Positions 1 to 6,813 of a stretch of 20,003 nucleotides of DNA are shown piece by piece (position 1 is the stretch's first letter; every line of letters starts with the position of its first letter). The notes beneath the pieces were generated by a model, which saw only the letters and a program-made list of their open reading frames with translations, was not told the DNA's origin and made no database searches. The translations under genes and the position numbers were made by a program. The DNA is from Sporomusaceae bacterium (lineage in GTDB: Bacteria; Bacillota_C; Negativicutes; Sporomusales_B; UBA7701). The stretch is taken from NCBI GenBank assembly GCA_022839045.1, contig JALHDI010000048.1, positions 1 through 20,003 on the forward strand, given 5' to 3'.

Positions 1-229
1 CCGGCACGTCGCTGCGGGCGCGCAGCCAGCGCATGATGTCCCAGCCGTCGGCGCCGGGAAGCATCAGGTCGAGTATCACGATGTCGGGGTTCTTTTCGCG
101 GATTGCCTGCACCGCGCTGCCGCCTTCGTGGGCCAGGTATGTGATGAAGCCCTCTCTGTCGAAGTAGGATTTTAGCAGTTTCGTGATCTTGACATCGTCA
201 TCGACGATAAATACCGACTGGTGCGGCAT
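1..229 (-). CDS. OmpR-family response regulator, N-terminal part (truncated by window edge)
   Basis: This is the receiver domain of a two-component response regulator; the DNA-binding half lies outside the window. The 76 visible residues begin MPHQSVFIVDDDVKI. They contain the acidic pocket D10-D12 and the phospho-acceptor Asp54 in the segment PDIVILDLMLPGADGW, the usual arrangement for OmpR/PhoB-type receivers. The ATG at 229 follows a G-rich ribosome binding site (AAGGGGG). The output-domain type is not visible, so OmpR family is inferred from the receiver and from the 11-bp-phased direct repeats upstream at 291-317, the kind of site OmpR/PhoB-type dimers bind. A sensor kinase is probably encoded further left. 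Those same repeats suggest autoregulation and control of the small genes at 431-932 and 1130-1378. Confidence 0.88.
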   Translation of the reverse strand, partial: MPHQSVFIVDDDVKITKLLKSYFDREGFITYLAHEGGSAVQAIREKNPDIVILDLMLPGADGWDIMRWLRARSDVP

Positions 230-274
230 GGGACAACCCCCTTCGTTTCCCGGCCTTTTCCTTAATATATCTTT

Positions 275-317
275 ACTTTAGCAGATAAATGTGAAGAAAT
301 AGTGAAGAAGGCGTGAA
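275..317 (-). promoter_or_regulatory. Candidate response-regulator boxes and promoter of the response regulator gene
   Basis: On the plus strand GTGAA occurs at 291-295, 302-306 and 313-317, exactly 11 nt apart; read on the minus strand these are three TTCAC boxes. Ten nucleotides after the last box is a plausible -10, TAAAGT (280-275), and there is no good -35, as expected for an activator-dependent promoter. A second possible -10, TATATT, lies at 269-264. The same box and phase occur at 990-1016 and 1070-1085. Confidence 0.6.
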
Positions 318-389
318 TTATTTTAACCGCCGATGACGGTTATTAAAGCCTCCGTTTGGAGTCCTGCTGATCCGGTGCTTAATACGACG

Positions 390-422
390 CCGGAATCCCC
401 CCAGCCAGGGGATTCCGGTTTT
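390..422. terminator. Intrinsic terminator hairpin
   Basis: A perfect 11-bp stem (390-400 with 408-418, loop CCAGCCA) is followed on the plus strand by TTTT. It lies just downstream of the minus-strand gene ending at 431, which it most likely terminates even though the U-run on that side is poor; it may work in both directions. Confidence 0.6.
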
Positions 423-430
423 CAAGACGC

Positions 431-655
431 TTAATGGCAACTTCCCGCCGGTTTACCGGCAGCATCGGTTTTTTGGTTCTTGCCGCTACCCGTTTCCGGC
501 GGGCTTTTCTCCTCCGGCGCTCCGCAGCAGCAGCCGCCTTTATGGCCGTCGTGCCTCGACCCGCCGTGCCGGTGTCCGCCGCAGCAGCCGAATCGCAGCA
601 TGAAGAATATCATCCCGCCGAAAAACAGGAGGTTGATGATTTCTTTCCATTCCAT
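431..655 (-). CDS. Small Cys/His-rich membrane-anchored protein
   Basis: A 74-residue protein of unknown function. Residues 1-21 form a hydrophobic segment (IINLLFFGGMIFFMLRF) that probably anchors it in the membrane. A cluster follows with CCGGHRHGG, RHDGHKGG and CCCG, that is five Cys and several His within about 25 residues, then a charged, Gly-rich tail ending SCH. The composition suggests metal binding; that is inference from composition only. The ATG at 655 has a good ribosome binding site (AAGGGGG, 9 nt upstream). It follows the 59-codon gene at 753-932 on the same strand by 97 nt and may be cotranscribed with it. It resembles in general style the small His/Cys-rich membrane proteins seen beside metal-responsive two-component systems, but I cannot assign a family. 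Confidence 0.7.
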   Translation of the reverse strand: MEWKEIINLLFFGGMIFFMLRFGCCGGHRHGGSRHDGHKGGCCCGAPEEKSPPETGSGKNQKTDAAGKPAGSCH

Positions 656-752
656 TTTGCAGGCCCCCTTTTATAAACAATCGTTTTTGCCGCGGCACAG
701 GCCGCTTTGCATCAGGCTGCTCTCAGCAAGGATGCCGCGCCGGCAGCTTGTC

Positions 753-932
753 TCAATGGTGGCCGGAGTGGCCGTCGTCGGCTTTGCCGTCTTTGGCGTT
801 GTCTTGGGGCTGTTCCGCTTGGGAGCCCGAGGTCTGGGCGGCGAAAGCGGCCACCGGCTGCTGCAATGCTGCGTCTGCGGCCAGAATCCCGAGGGCCAGT
901 ATCGTTGCCAAGATTACGACCTTCTTTTTCAT
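753..932 (-). CDS. 59-residue secreted His-tailed peptide
   Basis: A very short gene. The protein starts MKKKVVILATILALGILAAD, a typical signal peptide, with a likely cleavage site at AAFA-A near residue 31. The mature part is about 28 residues, rich in Gln, Asp and Lys, and ends DDGHSGHH. Its ATG at 932 has a strong ribosome binding site (GGGGGAG, 6 nt upstream), and the reading frame runs cleanly to TGA at 753. The His-rich tail suggests metal binding outside the membrane, which would fit the Cys/His-rich membrane protein encoded next on the same strand. No family is recognised. The upstream region carries the same 11-bp-phased TTCAC-type boxes as the response regulator promoter. Confidence 0.68.
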   Translation of the reverse strand: MKKKVVILATILALGILAADAALQQPVAAFAAQTSGSQAEQPQDNAKDGKADDGHSGHH

Positions 933-989
933 AATCGCTCCCCCATTTCTTGTATTATCTTAACTTTACCAACTATTTTTAAAGAACTT

Positions 990-1016
990 GTGAAGACGGT
1001 ATGAAAGAATTGTGTT
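990..1016 (-). promoter_or_regulatory. Candidate response-regulator boxes upstream of the His-tailed peptide gene
   Basis: On the plus strand GTGAA (990-994), ATGAA (1001-1005) and GTGTT (1012-1016) stand in strict 11-nt phase; on the minus strand they read AACAC, TTCAT, TTCAC towards the gene starting at 932. The first box is exact, the others degenerate. A -10-like AAAAAT (980-975) lies 9 nt downstream of the last box, and a better-looking GATAAT lies near 950. The promoter element is therefore uncertain. Confidence 0.45.
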
Positions 1017-1069
1017 ATTGATACCAGCGCTTGCCGGGGAGAAAAACAACACGAAATCTGCACATTGCC

Positions 1070-1101
1070 TTCACGGGTTTTTCACACCGCCTGCTTATAA
1101 T
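1070..1101 (+). promoter_or_regulatory. Promoter with two TTCAC boxes ahead of the SHOCT gene
   Basis: TTCAC occurs at 1070-1074 and 1081-1085, exactly 11 nt apart, with a weaker TGCAC at 1059-1063. A perfect -10, TATAAT, is at 1096-1101, 10 nt after the last box. There is no separate -35. This is the layout of promoters activated by PhoB/OmpR-type regulators, where the boxes replace the -35. Confidence 0.65.
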
Positions 1102-1129
1102 GGAGTCAAGAAAACAGGAGGTGTTAACC

Positions 1130-1378
1130 ATGATGATGATGCACGGTTTCGACGGCCCCCTCGGCTGGCTGGCCATGGCTCTCGGGGTAGTGGTGCATAT
1201 AGCCTTTGCGGTAATGGTGGTGCTGGCCGCGATTTGGCTCTTCAGGTCGCTGTTTCGCGGGGCGGAGGAATACTCGGGAGACCGCCAGGCCGAGATAATC
1301 CTGAAGCATCGCTACGCCAGGGGCGAAATTACGAGCGAGGATTACGAACGGATGAAAAAAGAGCTTGCTTCGCTATAG
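1130..1378 (+). CDS. SHOCT-domain small membrane protein
   Basis: An 82-residue protein. The start is the ATG at 1130, not the longer upstream reading frame from 1031, because a perfect AGGAGG (1116-1121) lies 8 nt before it and the predicted promoter lies between 1070 and 1101. Residues 10-40 form one transmembrane segment (WLAMALGVVVHIAFAVMVVL). The C-terminal 30 residues, ILKHRYARGEITSEDYERMK, are a typical SHOCT motif (short C-terminal domain, found in many small bacterial membrane proteins, probably an oligomerisation helix pair). The N-terminus begins with four Met and a His. The gene is divergent from the two His/Cys-rich small genes and shares their putative operator, so a stress or metal response is plausible; the exact role is unknown. 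Confidence 0.85.
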   Translation: MMMMHGFDGPLGWLAMALGVVVHIAFAVMVVLAAIWLFRSLFRGAEEYSGDRQAEIILKHRYARGEITSEDYERMKKELASL

Positions 1379-1387
1379 ACCAGCGCC

Positions 1388-1423
1388 AAGAAACCCCGCG
1401 GCAATTCGGCCGCGGGGTTTCTT
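1388..1423. terminator. Intrinsic terminator, probably bidirectional
   Basis: A 15-bp perfect stem (1388-1402 with 1409-1423), loop AATTCG, GC core CCCCGCGGC, followed by TTATT on the plus strand. It separates the SHOCT gene from the convergent permease gene ending at 1451 and probably serves both. Confidence 0.85.
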
Positions 1424-1450
1424 TATTGCCGGCGCGCCGGCGTTTGTTGC

Positions 1451-3163
1451 CTAGTGGTCGAAGTGCAGACGGATTTTGCACGTCCCGTCGCTCAGGGAGG
1501 TTCTGATCTGGTCGGTATGCTGGCGGATGATGAAGCCGGACAGCCTGATGAAGGCGGTGTCGTCGTCGAGCAGCTCGCTCTGGGACGGCCGGACGGCGCT
1601 GAATTCCATCATTCGGCCGGTGTAGCTCAGATCGAGGTCGACGTCGAATTCGTCGAAGCTGGCGGCGATCTGGACCTTGCCGTCGACCAGGCCGAGGGCG
1701 CCGGCGGATTCCATGAATTCAGTCAGCGCCGACTCGGCGCGGTGGATGACGTCGCGGCGGGCGCCCCAGCTGGCGCCGGCGCTTTCCATGAACTCGAACA
1801 CCGCAGCCGACGCGGCCGGTCCCGGTTCGATCGCGGTCGTTTTCCGCTGGGCCACGCCGATGCGGAACAGCAGGTTGAGGATGATGGCCGTCACGGTGGC
1901 GAGGGAGAAGGCCGAGTTGAACAGTGGCTGCAGCCCCGGGTGGGCGATCTTGTGCAGGTCGGGGACCATGCTCACGCTGAGCCCGAACACCAGCGACAGG
2001 CCGATGATGTAGATTTTGCGGGCGTCAAGCATCCTTGACAGGATGATCTGAAAGCCGGTGACGATTACGAAACAGGTGACGACGATCAGCGTTGCCCCCA
2101 TCACCGGTTTGGGCATGACCGCCACGAGCGCGGCCGCCTTCGGCAGGAACGCGAGCACGAGGAACATGAGGCCGACGAAGACGCCGAGGCGACGACTGGT
2201 AACGCCGGTGGCGATCGACAGGCCGATGCTGCCCGAACTGGTGTTGGCGCCCATGCCGCCGATCAGCCCGCCGAGTAGCGTGGCGAGACCTTCGGCCAGC
2301 AGGCCGCCTCTGGTTGTCTTCAAGTCCAGGCGCTTCCAGTCGGGGTCGTTGGCTTTCTGGCAGGTGGTAATGTTGCCAATGGTCTTCAGCGAGGAGCAGA
2401 CGACGGCGAGCAGGAAGGGGACAATGAGGCCGGGATCGAACGACCAGCCGAGGAAGCTGATGTCCGGGGCCGCCACCAGGGGCAGCTCGCCCAGGTGCGA
2501 CAGATGTGCGCCGGTTAGGCTGCCGGCGGCGTAAGCGGCCAGATAGCCGGCCAGCATGCCGACGAGTACGGAGTACTGGCGGACGACGCCCTTGCCCCAG
2601 ACGTTGGTCCCCACCGTCACCCCGAGGGTTATCGCCCCGACGTACAGGGAGGGAAGGTCGACGGTCGTGCCGTAGGTGCCGCCGAGAAAATTGGTAATCG
2701 AGACGGGGATGATGGTGACGCCAATCATGACGACGACCAGTCCGGCGAGTTCCGGCGGGAACAGGGAGCGGAAGCGCTGGATGACCTGCGACAGGAGTAC
2801 CTCGATCACCCCCGCGAGCGCTGTCATGCCAAGCAGCAGCGGCATCCCGCCTTTTTGCACCGCCAGCACGGACGCCGGGAAGTACAGGGCGCCCGCCTCC
2901 TGGGGACAGAAGTAGCGCGAGCCGACCGGACCCTTGGGGAGGGATTGGAGCAGCGTGCCCACACCGAGGGCGAGCATGGTCAGGCTGACGAAGCTCTGCG
3001 CCAGATGGAGGCTGCCGGCGATGGCCTGCACGATGAGCACCGGGAAGATCAGGTCGATGGACATAAGGACGACCTGCTGGAAGGCGAGCGGCAGAGAGAC
3101 AAGGAGCGGCGGGTTGTCGTCCACTCCGTACGCCAGGTCGGCCGCTTTTTTGCTCGACGTCAT
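1451..3163 (-). CDS. NCS2-family nucleobase permease with a soluble C-terminal domain
   Basis: A 570-residue transporter of the NCS2/NAT (xanthine-uracil permease, SLC23) family. Residues about 20-440 hold the hydrophobic segments; family landmarks are FQQVVLM (28-34, normally a Gln-His pair in TM1), the TM10 region GANTSSGSIGLSIATGVTSR (305-324) and PKPVMGATL (351-359). Relative to UraA, the conserved TM8 Glu (EHIG) is replaced by Lys260 in SLKTIGN, so the coupling mechanism or substrate may differ; I believe a purine-permease subfamily shares KTIGN but could not check. Residues about 450-570 are not membrane-spanning and end in SGFIIRQHTDQIRTSLSDGT, which looks like the last helix and strand of an RsbW-type HATPase domain. 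ATG 3163 has GAAAGGG upstream. Downstream neighbour in a nucleobase block with arcC and uraA. Confidence 0.85.
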   Translation of the reverse strand: MTSSKKAADLAYGVDDNPPLLVSLPLAFQQVVLMSIDLIFPVLIVQAIAGSLHLAQSFVSLTMLALGVGTLLQSLPKGPVGSRYFCPQEAGALYFPASVLAVQKGGMPLLLGMTALAGVIEVLLSQVIQRFRSLFPPELAGLVVVMIGVTIIPVSITNFLGGTYGTTVDLPSLYVGAITLGVTVGTNVWGKGVVRQYSVLVGMLAGYLAAYAAGSLTGAHLSHLGELPLVAAPDISFLGWSFDPGLIVPFLLAVVCSSLKTIGNITTCQKANDPDWKRLDLKTTRGGLLAEGLATLLGGLIGGMGANTSSGSIGLSIATGVTSRRLGVFVGLMFLVLAFLPKAAALVAVMPKPVMGATLIVVTCFVIVTGFQIILSRMLDARKIYIIGLSLVFGLSVSMVPDLHKIAHPGLQPLFNSAFSLATVTAIILNLLFRIGVAQRKTTAIEPGPAASAAVFEFMESAGASWGARRDVIHRAESALTEFMESAGALGLVDGKVQIAASFDEFDVDLDLSYTGRMMEFSAVRPSQSELLDDDTAFIRLSGFIIRQHTDQIRTSLSDGTCKIRLHFDH

Positions 3164-3336
3164 TATCCCAGCCCTTTCTATCCAGCGTGTTCGGGCACTT
3201 GTTGCGCCGGCGGCGGCGGATATTCCAATATTTCCAGTATATAAGGCTAGTTCCTTACCTTTCGCACGAATCCTGCTTTTTTCGCCAAATATAAGTTATT
3301 TTGTTGGGTTTTTAGCCAATTTCAAGGGAAGACCGT

Positions 3337-3404
3337 TGATCCGCACAAAAAAGAAGCATAAGCTTGCCGACCGGCAACCTTATGCTTCTTTTTTGTGCGG
3401 ATCA
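3337..3404. terminator. Very long terminator hairpin overlapping the arcC stop codon
   Basis: A 68-nt near-perfect palindrome: a 26-bp perfect arm pair (3337-3362 with 3379-3404), one mismatch, then 5 more bp around a GACC loop. The arms contain an A6 run on one side and a T6 run on the other, so either strand reads as GC-rich hairpin followed by U-run. The right arm includes the TGA stop of carbamate kinase (3402-3404). Probably a bidirectional terminator between arcC and the permease gene. Confidence 0.75.
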
Positions 3405-4343
3405 GAGGGTTATGACCGTTCCGCTCCCGCCGCCGAACGCCAGACGGGCCTTTTCGAGGGAGACGATGACGGCCTGCCTGCCGGGCGCGGAGGAAGCGAA
3501 GCGAATGGCGGCCTCGACCTTCGGGCCCATGCTGCCGGGCGGGAAGTGCCCTTCGGCCTGGTATTTGCGAGCCTCGTCCACGGTCATGCGGGACAGGCCG
3601 GTCTGGTTGGGCTTGCCGAAGTTGATGCTGACCCGTTCGACCTCGGTGAGGAGGAAGAAGGCGTCGGCGTCGATATCGCGCGCCAGCAGCTGGCCGGCCA
3701 TGTCTTTGTCGATGACCGCTTCCACGCCGCGCGTTCCGTCGGCGATGCGCACCACCGGGATGCCGCCGCCGCCGCCGGCCACGACGATGAAGCCTTTGTC
3801 GAGCAGCGCCCGCACGGCGTCTTTCTCGATTATTTCCTGCGGTTCGGGGGACGGGACGACCCGCCGCCAACCCCGGCCGCTGTCCTCTTTCATCGTATGG
3901 CCTTTCGCGGCCATGATCGCGGCCGCCTCCTGCGCGGTAAAGAACGGCCCGATGAATTTGGTCGGATTCCGGAAGGCGGGATCGTCCTGGCTGACGACGA
4001 CCTGGGTGATGACGGCAGCCAGGGGGATGTTTAATCCCAGCACCGCGAGGGCGTTGCCGAGGTTCTGGCAGATGGCGTACCCCAGCGAGCCCTGGGTGTT
4101 GGAGACGCACACGTCGAGCGGCATGGGAGGGACGATGTCTTTGGTCAGCTCGTTTTTGAGTAGCAGGTTGCCGACCTGCGGCCCGTTGCCGTGGCTGATG
4201 AGGATGCTGTTGCCCTGTTTCGCCAGTTCAGCGATATGCCTGCAGGTAGCTTTGATGTTGGACCACTGCTCGTCTCGGGTTCCCTTTTCCGAAGCCCGTG
4301 TGATCGCGTTACCGCCGAGCGCCAGTACCAGCGTTTTTCCCAT
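3402..4343 (-). CDS. arcC: Carbamate kinase
   Basis: Carbamate kinase (amino acid kinase fold) converts carbamoyl phosphate and ADP to ATP, ammonia and CO2, a fermentative ATP source at the end of arginine, purine/allantoin or related nitrogen-compound breakdown. Motifs are intact: LALGGNAI at the N-terminus, SHGNGPQVGN, NTQGSLGY, VVAGGGGGIPV, EAVIDKDMAGQLLA, LTEVERVSINFGKPNQ and GSMGPKVEAA. Full length at 313 residues. I use ATG 4343: GGGGGAG directly abuts the alternative ATG at 4349 but is correctly spaced (6 nt) from 4343. It lies between two NCS2 nucleobase permeases on the same strand, with no arginine deiminase or ornithine carbamoyltransferase in view, which points to nucleobase or ureide catabolism rather than the arginine deiminase pathway (inference). 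Confidence 0.95.
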   Translation of the reverse strand: MGKTLVLALGGNAITRASEKGTRDEQWSNIKATCRHIAELAKQGNSILISHGNGPQVGNLLLKNELTKDIVPPMPLDVCVSNTQGSLGYAICQNLGNALAVLGLNIPLAAVITQVVVSQDDPAFRNPTKFIGPFFTAQEAAAIMAAKGHTMKEDSGRGWRRVVPSPEPQEIIEKDAVRALLDKGFIVVAGGGGGIPVVRIADGTRGVEAVIDKDMAGQLLARDIDADAFFLLTEVERVSINFGKPNQTGLSRMTVDEARKYQAEGHFPPGSMGPKVEAAIRFASSAPGRQAVIVSLEKARLAFGGGSGTVITL

Positions 4344-4459
4344 AACCATCTCCCCCGGGAAGGGACGCCCGCGCGACCCGTCAATTCTATTTCTATTCTA
4401 GCTTACATCGGAAGGTTCCGCCAGAGGGGCGGCGAACCTTGCGGTCCTTTTCCGGAGGG

Positions 4460-5731
4460 TCAGCGGCCGCCGCCGTCTCCTTCCCGGTCGTTGGTCAGGC
4501 CTAGCTTGTCGAACAGGTTGAAGGACAGGCTCAGGATGATGGCGACGATGGTGGCGAGAGCCATGCCCTTCAGTTCGAAGGCGCCGGTTTTGAGGTGGGC
4601 GCCACTTATCCCGATTATCAGGATGACGGAGGTGAGGATAAGGTTGCGGGCCCTGCCGTAGTCGACTTTCGTTTCGACGAGCATCCGCACGCCGGAGGCG
4701 GCGATCACCCCGAACAGCAGCAGGGAAACGCCGCCCATGACCGGGGTGGGGATGCTCTGGATGGCGGCGGCGAGCTTGCCGACAAACGACAGGATTATGG
4801 CGATGACGGCGGCCCCGCCGATGACATAGGTGCTGTATACCTTGGTAAGCGCCATGACGCCGATATTTTCGCCGTAGGTGGTGTTGGGGGTCGAGCCGAA
4901 AAACCCGGACAAGAGGGTCGACAGGCCGTTGCCGAGCAAGGAGCGGTCCAGGCCGGGGTCTTTCATCAGGTTGCGCCCGACGATATTGCCGGTGACGATG
5001 AGATGGCCGATGTGCTCGGCGATTACCACGAGGGCGGCCGGCGCGATGATCGCGACCGCCGTCCAGTTGAACGCCGGCGTATAGAAGGTGGGAACGGCGA
5101 ACCAGGCCGCTTCGGCCACCCCGCTCATGTCGACCAGGCCCATGCCGAGAGCGAGGGCATAGCCGGCCAGTACGCCCAACAGGATCGGGATGATAGCCAT
5201 GTAGCCCCGAAAGACGATTGAGCCGAAGATGGTTACCGCCAGGGTAAAAAGGGAAACGGTGATTGCCTTGGGGTCGAGCGTCGCGGCGGTCAGACCCGCC
5301 ATGTCGGCCGCGACGGGGGCGAGTTCGAGGCCGATGACGGCCACGATGGCGCCCATGGCGGCCGGCGGGAAGACGAGGTCGACCCAGTCGTAGCCGATCA
5401 AGCGGAAGCTGAGGGCGACCGCGCTGAAGATCAGCCCGACGGCGACGAACCCGCCGAGCGCCTCCTCGTAGCCGAACTGCGCCAGGACGACGAACACCGG
5501 CGAGAGGAAGGCGAAGCTGGAGCCGAGGTACCCGGGGATGCGGCCCTTGCAGATGAAGGTGTAGAGCAGAGTCCCGATGCCGTTGAAGAGCAGGATGGTG
5601 GCCGGGTTGACCTTGAAGAGGAGGGGGACGAGCACGGTGGCCCCGAACATGGCGAACAGGTGCTGGAGGCTGAGCGGAATCGTTTCGATAAGCGACGGGC
5701 GTTCATCAACCTGGATGACTCTTCTTTCCAT
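4460..5731 (-). CDS. uraA: Uracil permease (NCS2 family)
   Basis: A 423-residue inner-membrane uracil:H+ symporter. It carries the diagnostic UraA sequences: SLQHLFAMFGATVLVP (21-36, QH pair in TM1), the TM8 proton/substrate Glu239 in AEHIGHL, and TM10 GSTPNTTYGENIGVMALT with Glu288, matching E. coli UraA E241 and E290 in spacing. Length is normal for the family. ATG 5731 is preceded by AGAAGG. The gene stands 116 nt upstream of arcC on the same strand, with an imperfect hairpin near 4411-4440 between them, so cotranscription is possible but not shown. I saw no PyrR-type attenuator upstream. Together with arcC and the second NCS2 permease it forms a nucleobase uptake and energy-recovery group. 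Confidence 0.94.
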   Translation of the reverse strand: MERRVIQVDERPSLIETIPLSLQHLFAMFGATVLVPLLFKVNPATILLFNGIGTLLYTFICKGRIPGYLGSSFAFLSPVFVVLAQFGYEEALGGFVAVGLIFSAVALSFRLIGYDWVDLVFPPAAMGAIVAVIGLELAPVAADMAGLTAATLDPKAITVSLFTLAVTIFGSIVFRGYMAIIPILLGVLAGYALALGMGLVDMSGVAEAAWFAVPTFYTPAFNWTAVAIIAPAALVVIAEHIGHLIVTGNIVGRNLMKDPGLDRSLLGNGLSTLLSGFFGSTPNTTYGENIGVMALTKVYSTYVIGGAAVIAIILSFVGKLAAAIQSIPTPVMGGVSLLLFGVIAASGVRMLVETKVDYGRARNLILTSVILIIGISGAHLKTGAFELKGMALATIVAIILSLSFNLFDKLGLTNDREGDGGGR

Positions 5732-5880
5732 CAGGCACCTTCTTTCCCGCTGGATCCGGGCGTTTTCCCCGTTTTTTGATTGCTGGTTAGTTTCCCAATT
5801 TACCGTCTGCCCTATTCCGGCGGCACCGCCGGCCGGCTCCCGGCGATGAATGGTTCATGGCCCGAACACGGCCGGAAACC

Positions 5881-5919
5881 GATGAAGCTCCCCACGCCCG
5901 GAGGCGGGGGAGCTTCATC
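5881..5919 (-). terminator. Hairpin downstream of the iclR-type gene
   Basis: A 13-bp perfect stem (5881-5893 with 5907-5919) extended by an inner CGCC/GGCG pair around a CGGA loop. It lies 45 nt past the iclR stop. The U-run on the minus strand is weak (GGTTTCC), so it may be a weak terminator or an RNA-stabilising hairpin. Confidence 0.5.
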
Positions 5920-5964
5920 GAGACCCATTTGGTTATGATCAGCCCTGGTCGCGCCCGCGGCTCG

Positions 5965-6771
5965 TTATTGCCCGCCGCTGTCGTAGCCCATCTGCCGGGA
6001 TATGTTCAGCGCCGCCTCCCTGACGAGTTTGCTGTATTCTTTGGCGAGCGTCTCGGGCGTCATGTTGGCTTCCACCCCGGAGATGCTGACAGCGGCGACG
6101 ACGTTGCCGGTGTAGTCGAAGATGGGCGCCGCCACGCAGCGCACTCCCGGCTCGTTCTCAAGGTCGTCGAGCGCGAAGCCGTTTTTCCTCACCTTTTTGA
6201 TTTCTTCGGCGAATCCAGCGAAATCGGTGATGGTGGCGGGCGTCAGCGCGGGCATCCCCCTGACGCTCAGCAGTTCGCGCAGTTTGTCGTTGCCCAGTCC
6301 GGAGACGAGGCATTTGCCGTTGGCGGTCGAGTGGATATAGTTATGCGTGCCTACCCCGGCGGCGAGTTTGATGTTGCGGTGGCTTTCCAGCTTGTCGATG
6401 TAGATTATGTCGCCTGCCATCTTGTCGAGGATGGCGAGATAGATCGTTTCCTTGGTCTTCTGGTTGAGCTCTTCCATGTACTTGCGCGCGTAGTTGGTGA
6501 GGACGAGGTCGCGTTTGACGATGTTGCCGTAGGTTAGATAAGCGAAGCCGAGGGTGTAGTTGCCGTTGTCCTTTTCCGCCAGGTACTGCCAGGCGATGAG
6601 GTTCTGGACGATACGGTAGACGGTGCTGATGGGCAGGCTGATCTTTTCGGCGATTTCGCTCAGACTGAGGCCGTGGTCGTTGGCGCTGCTCACCTCTTCG
6701 AGGATGGTGAAAGCGCGGGCGATCGACTGGACGTAGAACTTGCTGTCCATATTCTTGCGGGGTTTGTTCAC
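5965..6771 (-). CDS. IclR-family transcriptional regulator
   Basis: A 268-residue IclR-type regulator: an N-terminal winged helix-turn-helix (about 13-75, with [24 protein letters not shown]) and a C-terminal GAF-like effector-binding domain (about 85-265, with [15 protein letters not shown] and [17 protein letters not shown]). Such proteins bind small acids or aromatic compounds and usually control neighbouring catabolic genes. Start: the AGGAGG upstream fits GTG 6771 (11 nt) better than GTG 6780 (2 nt); ATG 6750 is also in frame and less likely. It is the third gene of a thiolase - hydroxyacyl-CoA dehydrogenase - regulator operon (33-43 nt after hbd) and may bind the inverted repeat over the operon promoter at 8967-8988. 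The effector is unknown. Confidence 0.92.
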   Translation of the reverse strand: MNKPRKNMDSKFYVQSIARAFTILEEVSSANDHGLSLSEIAEKISLPISTVYRIVQNLIAWQYLAEKDNGNYTLGFAYLTYGNIVKRDLVLTNYARKYMEELNQKTKETIYLAILDKMAGDIIYIDKLESHRNIKLAAGVGTHNYIHSTANGKCLVSGLGNDKLRELLSVRGMPALTPATITDFAGFAEEIKKVRKNGFALDDLENEPGVRCVAAPIFDYTGNVVAAVSISGVEANMTPETLAKEYSKLVREAALNISRQMGYDSGGQ

Positions 6772-6813
6772 TTGCAGCACCTCTCCTCCTTTATGTCGCG
6801 ACGACCGCTCCTC

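Noticed and set aside
434..1004. Several plus-strand ORFs over the small minus-strand genes
   Set aside because: They are Arg/Pro/Ala-rich antisense frames without ribosome binding sites, and they run through a terminator and operator sites.
2934..4034. Long plus-strand ORF of 366 codons across the permease and arcC genes
   Set aside because: Antisense to two clear genes, crosses the long hairpin at 3337-3404 and has no domain signature.
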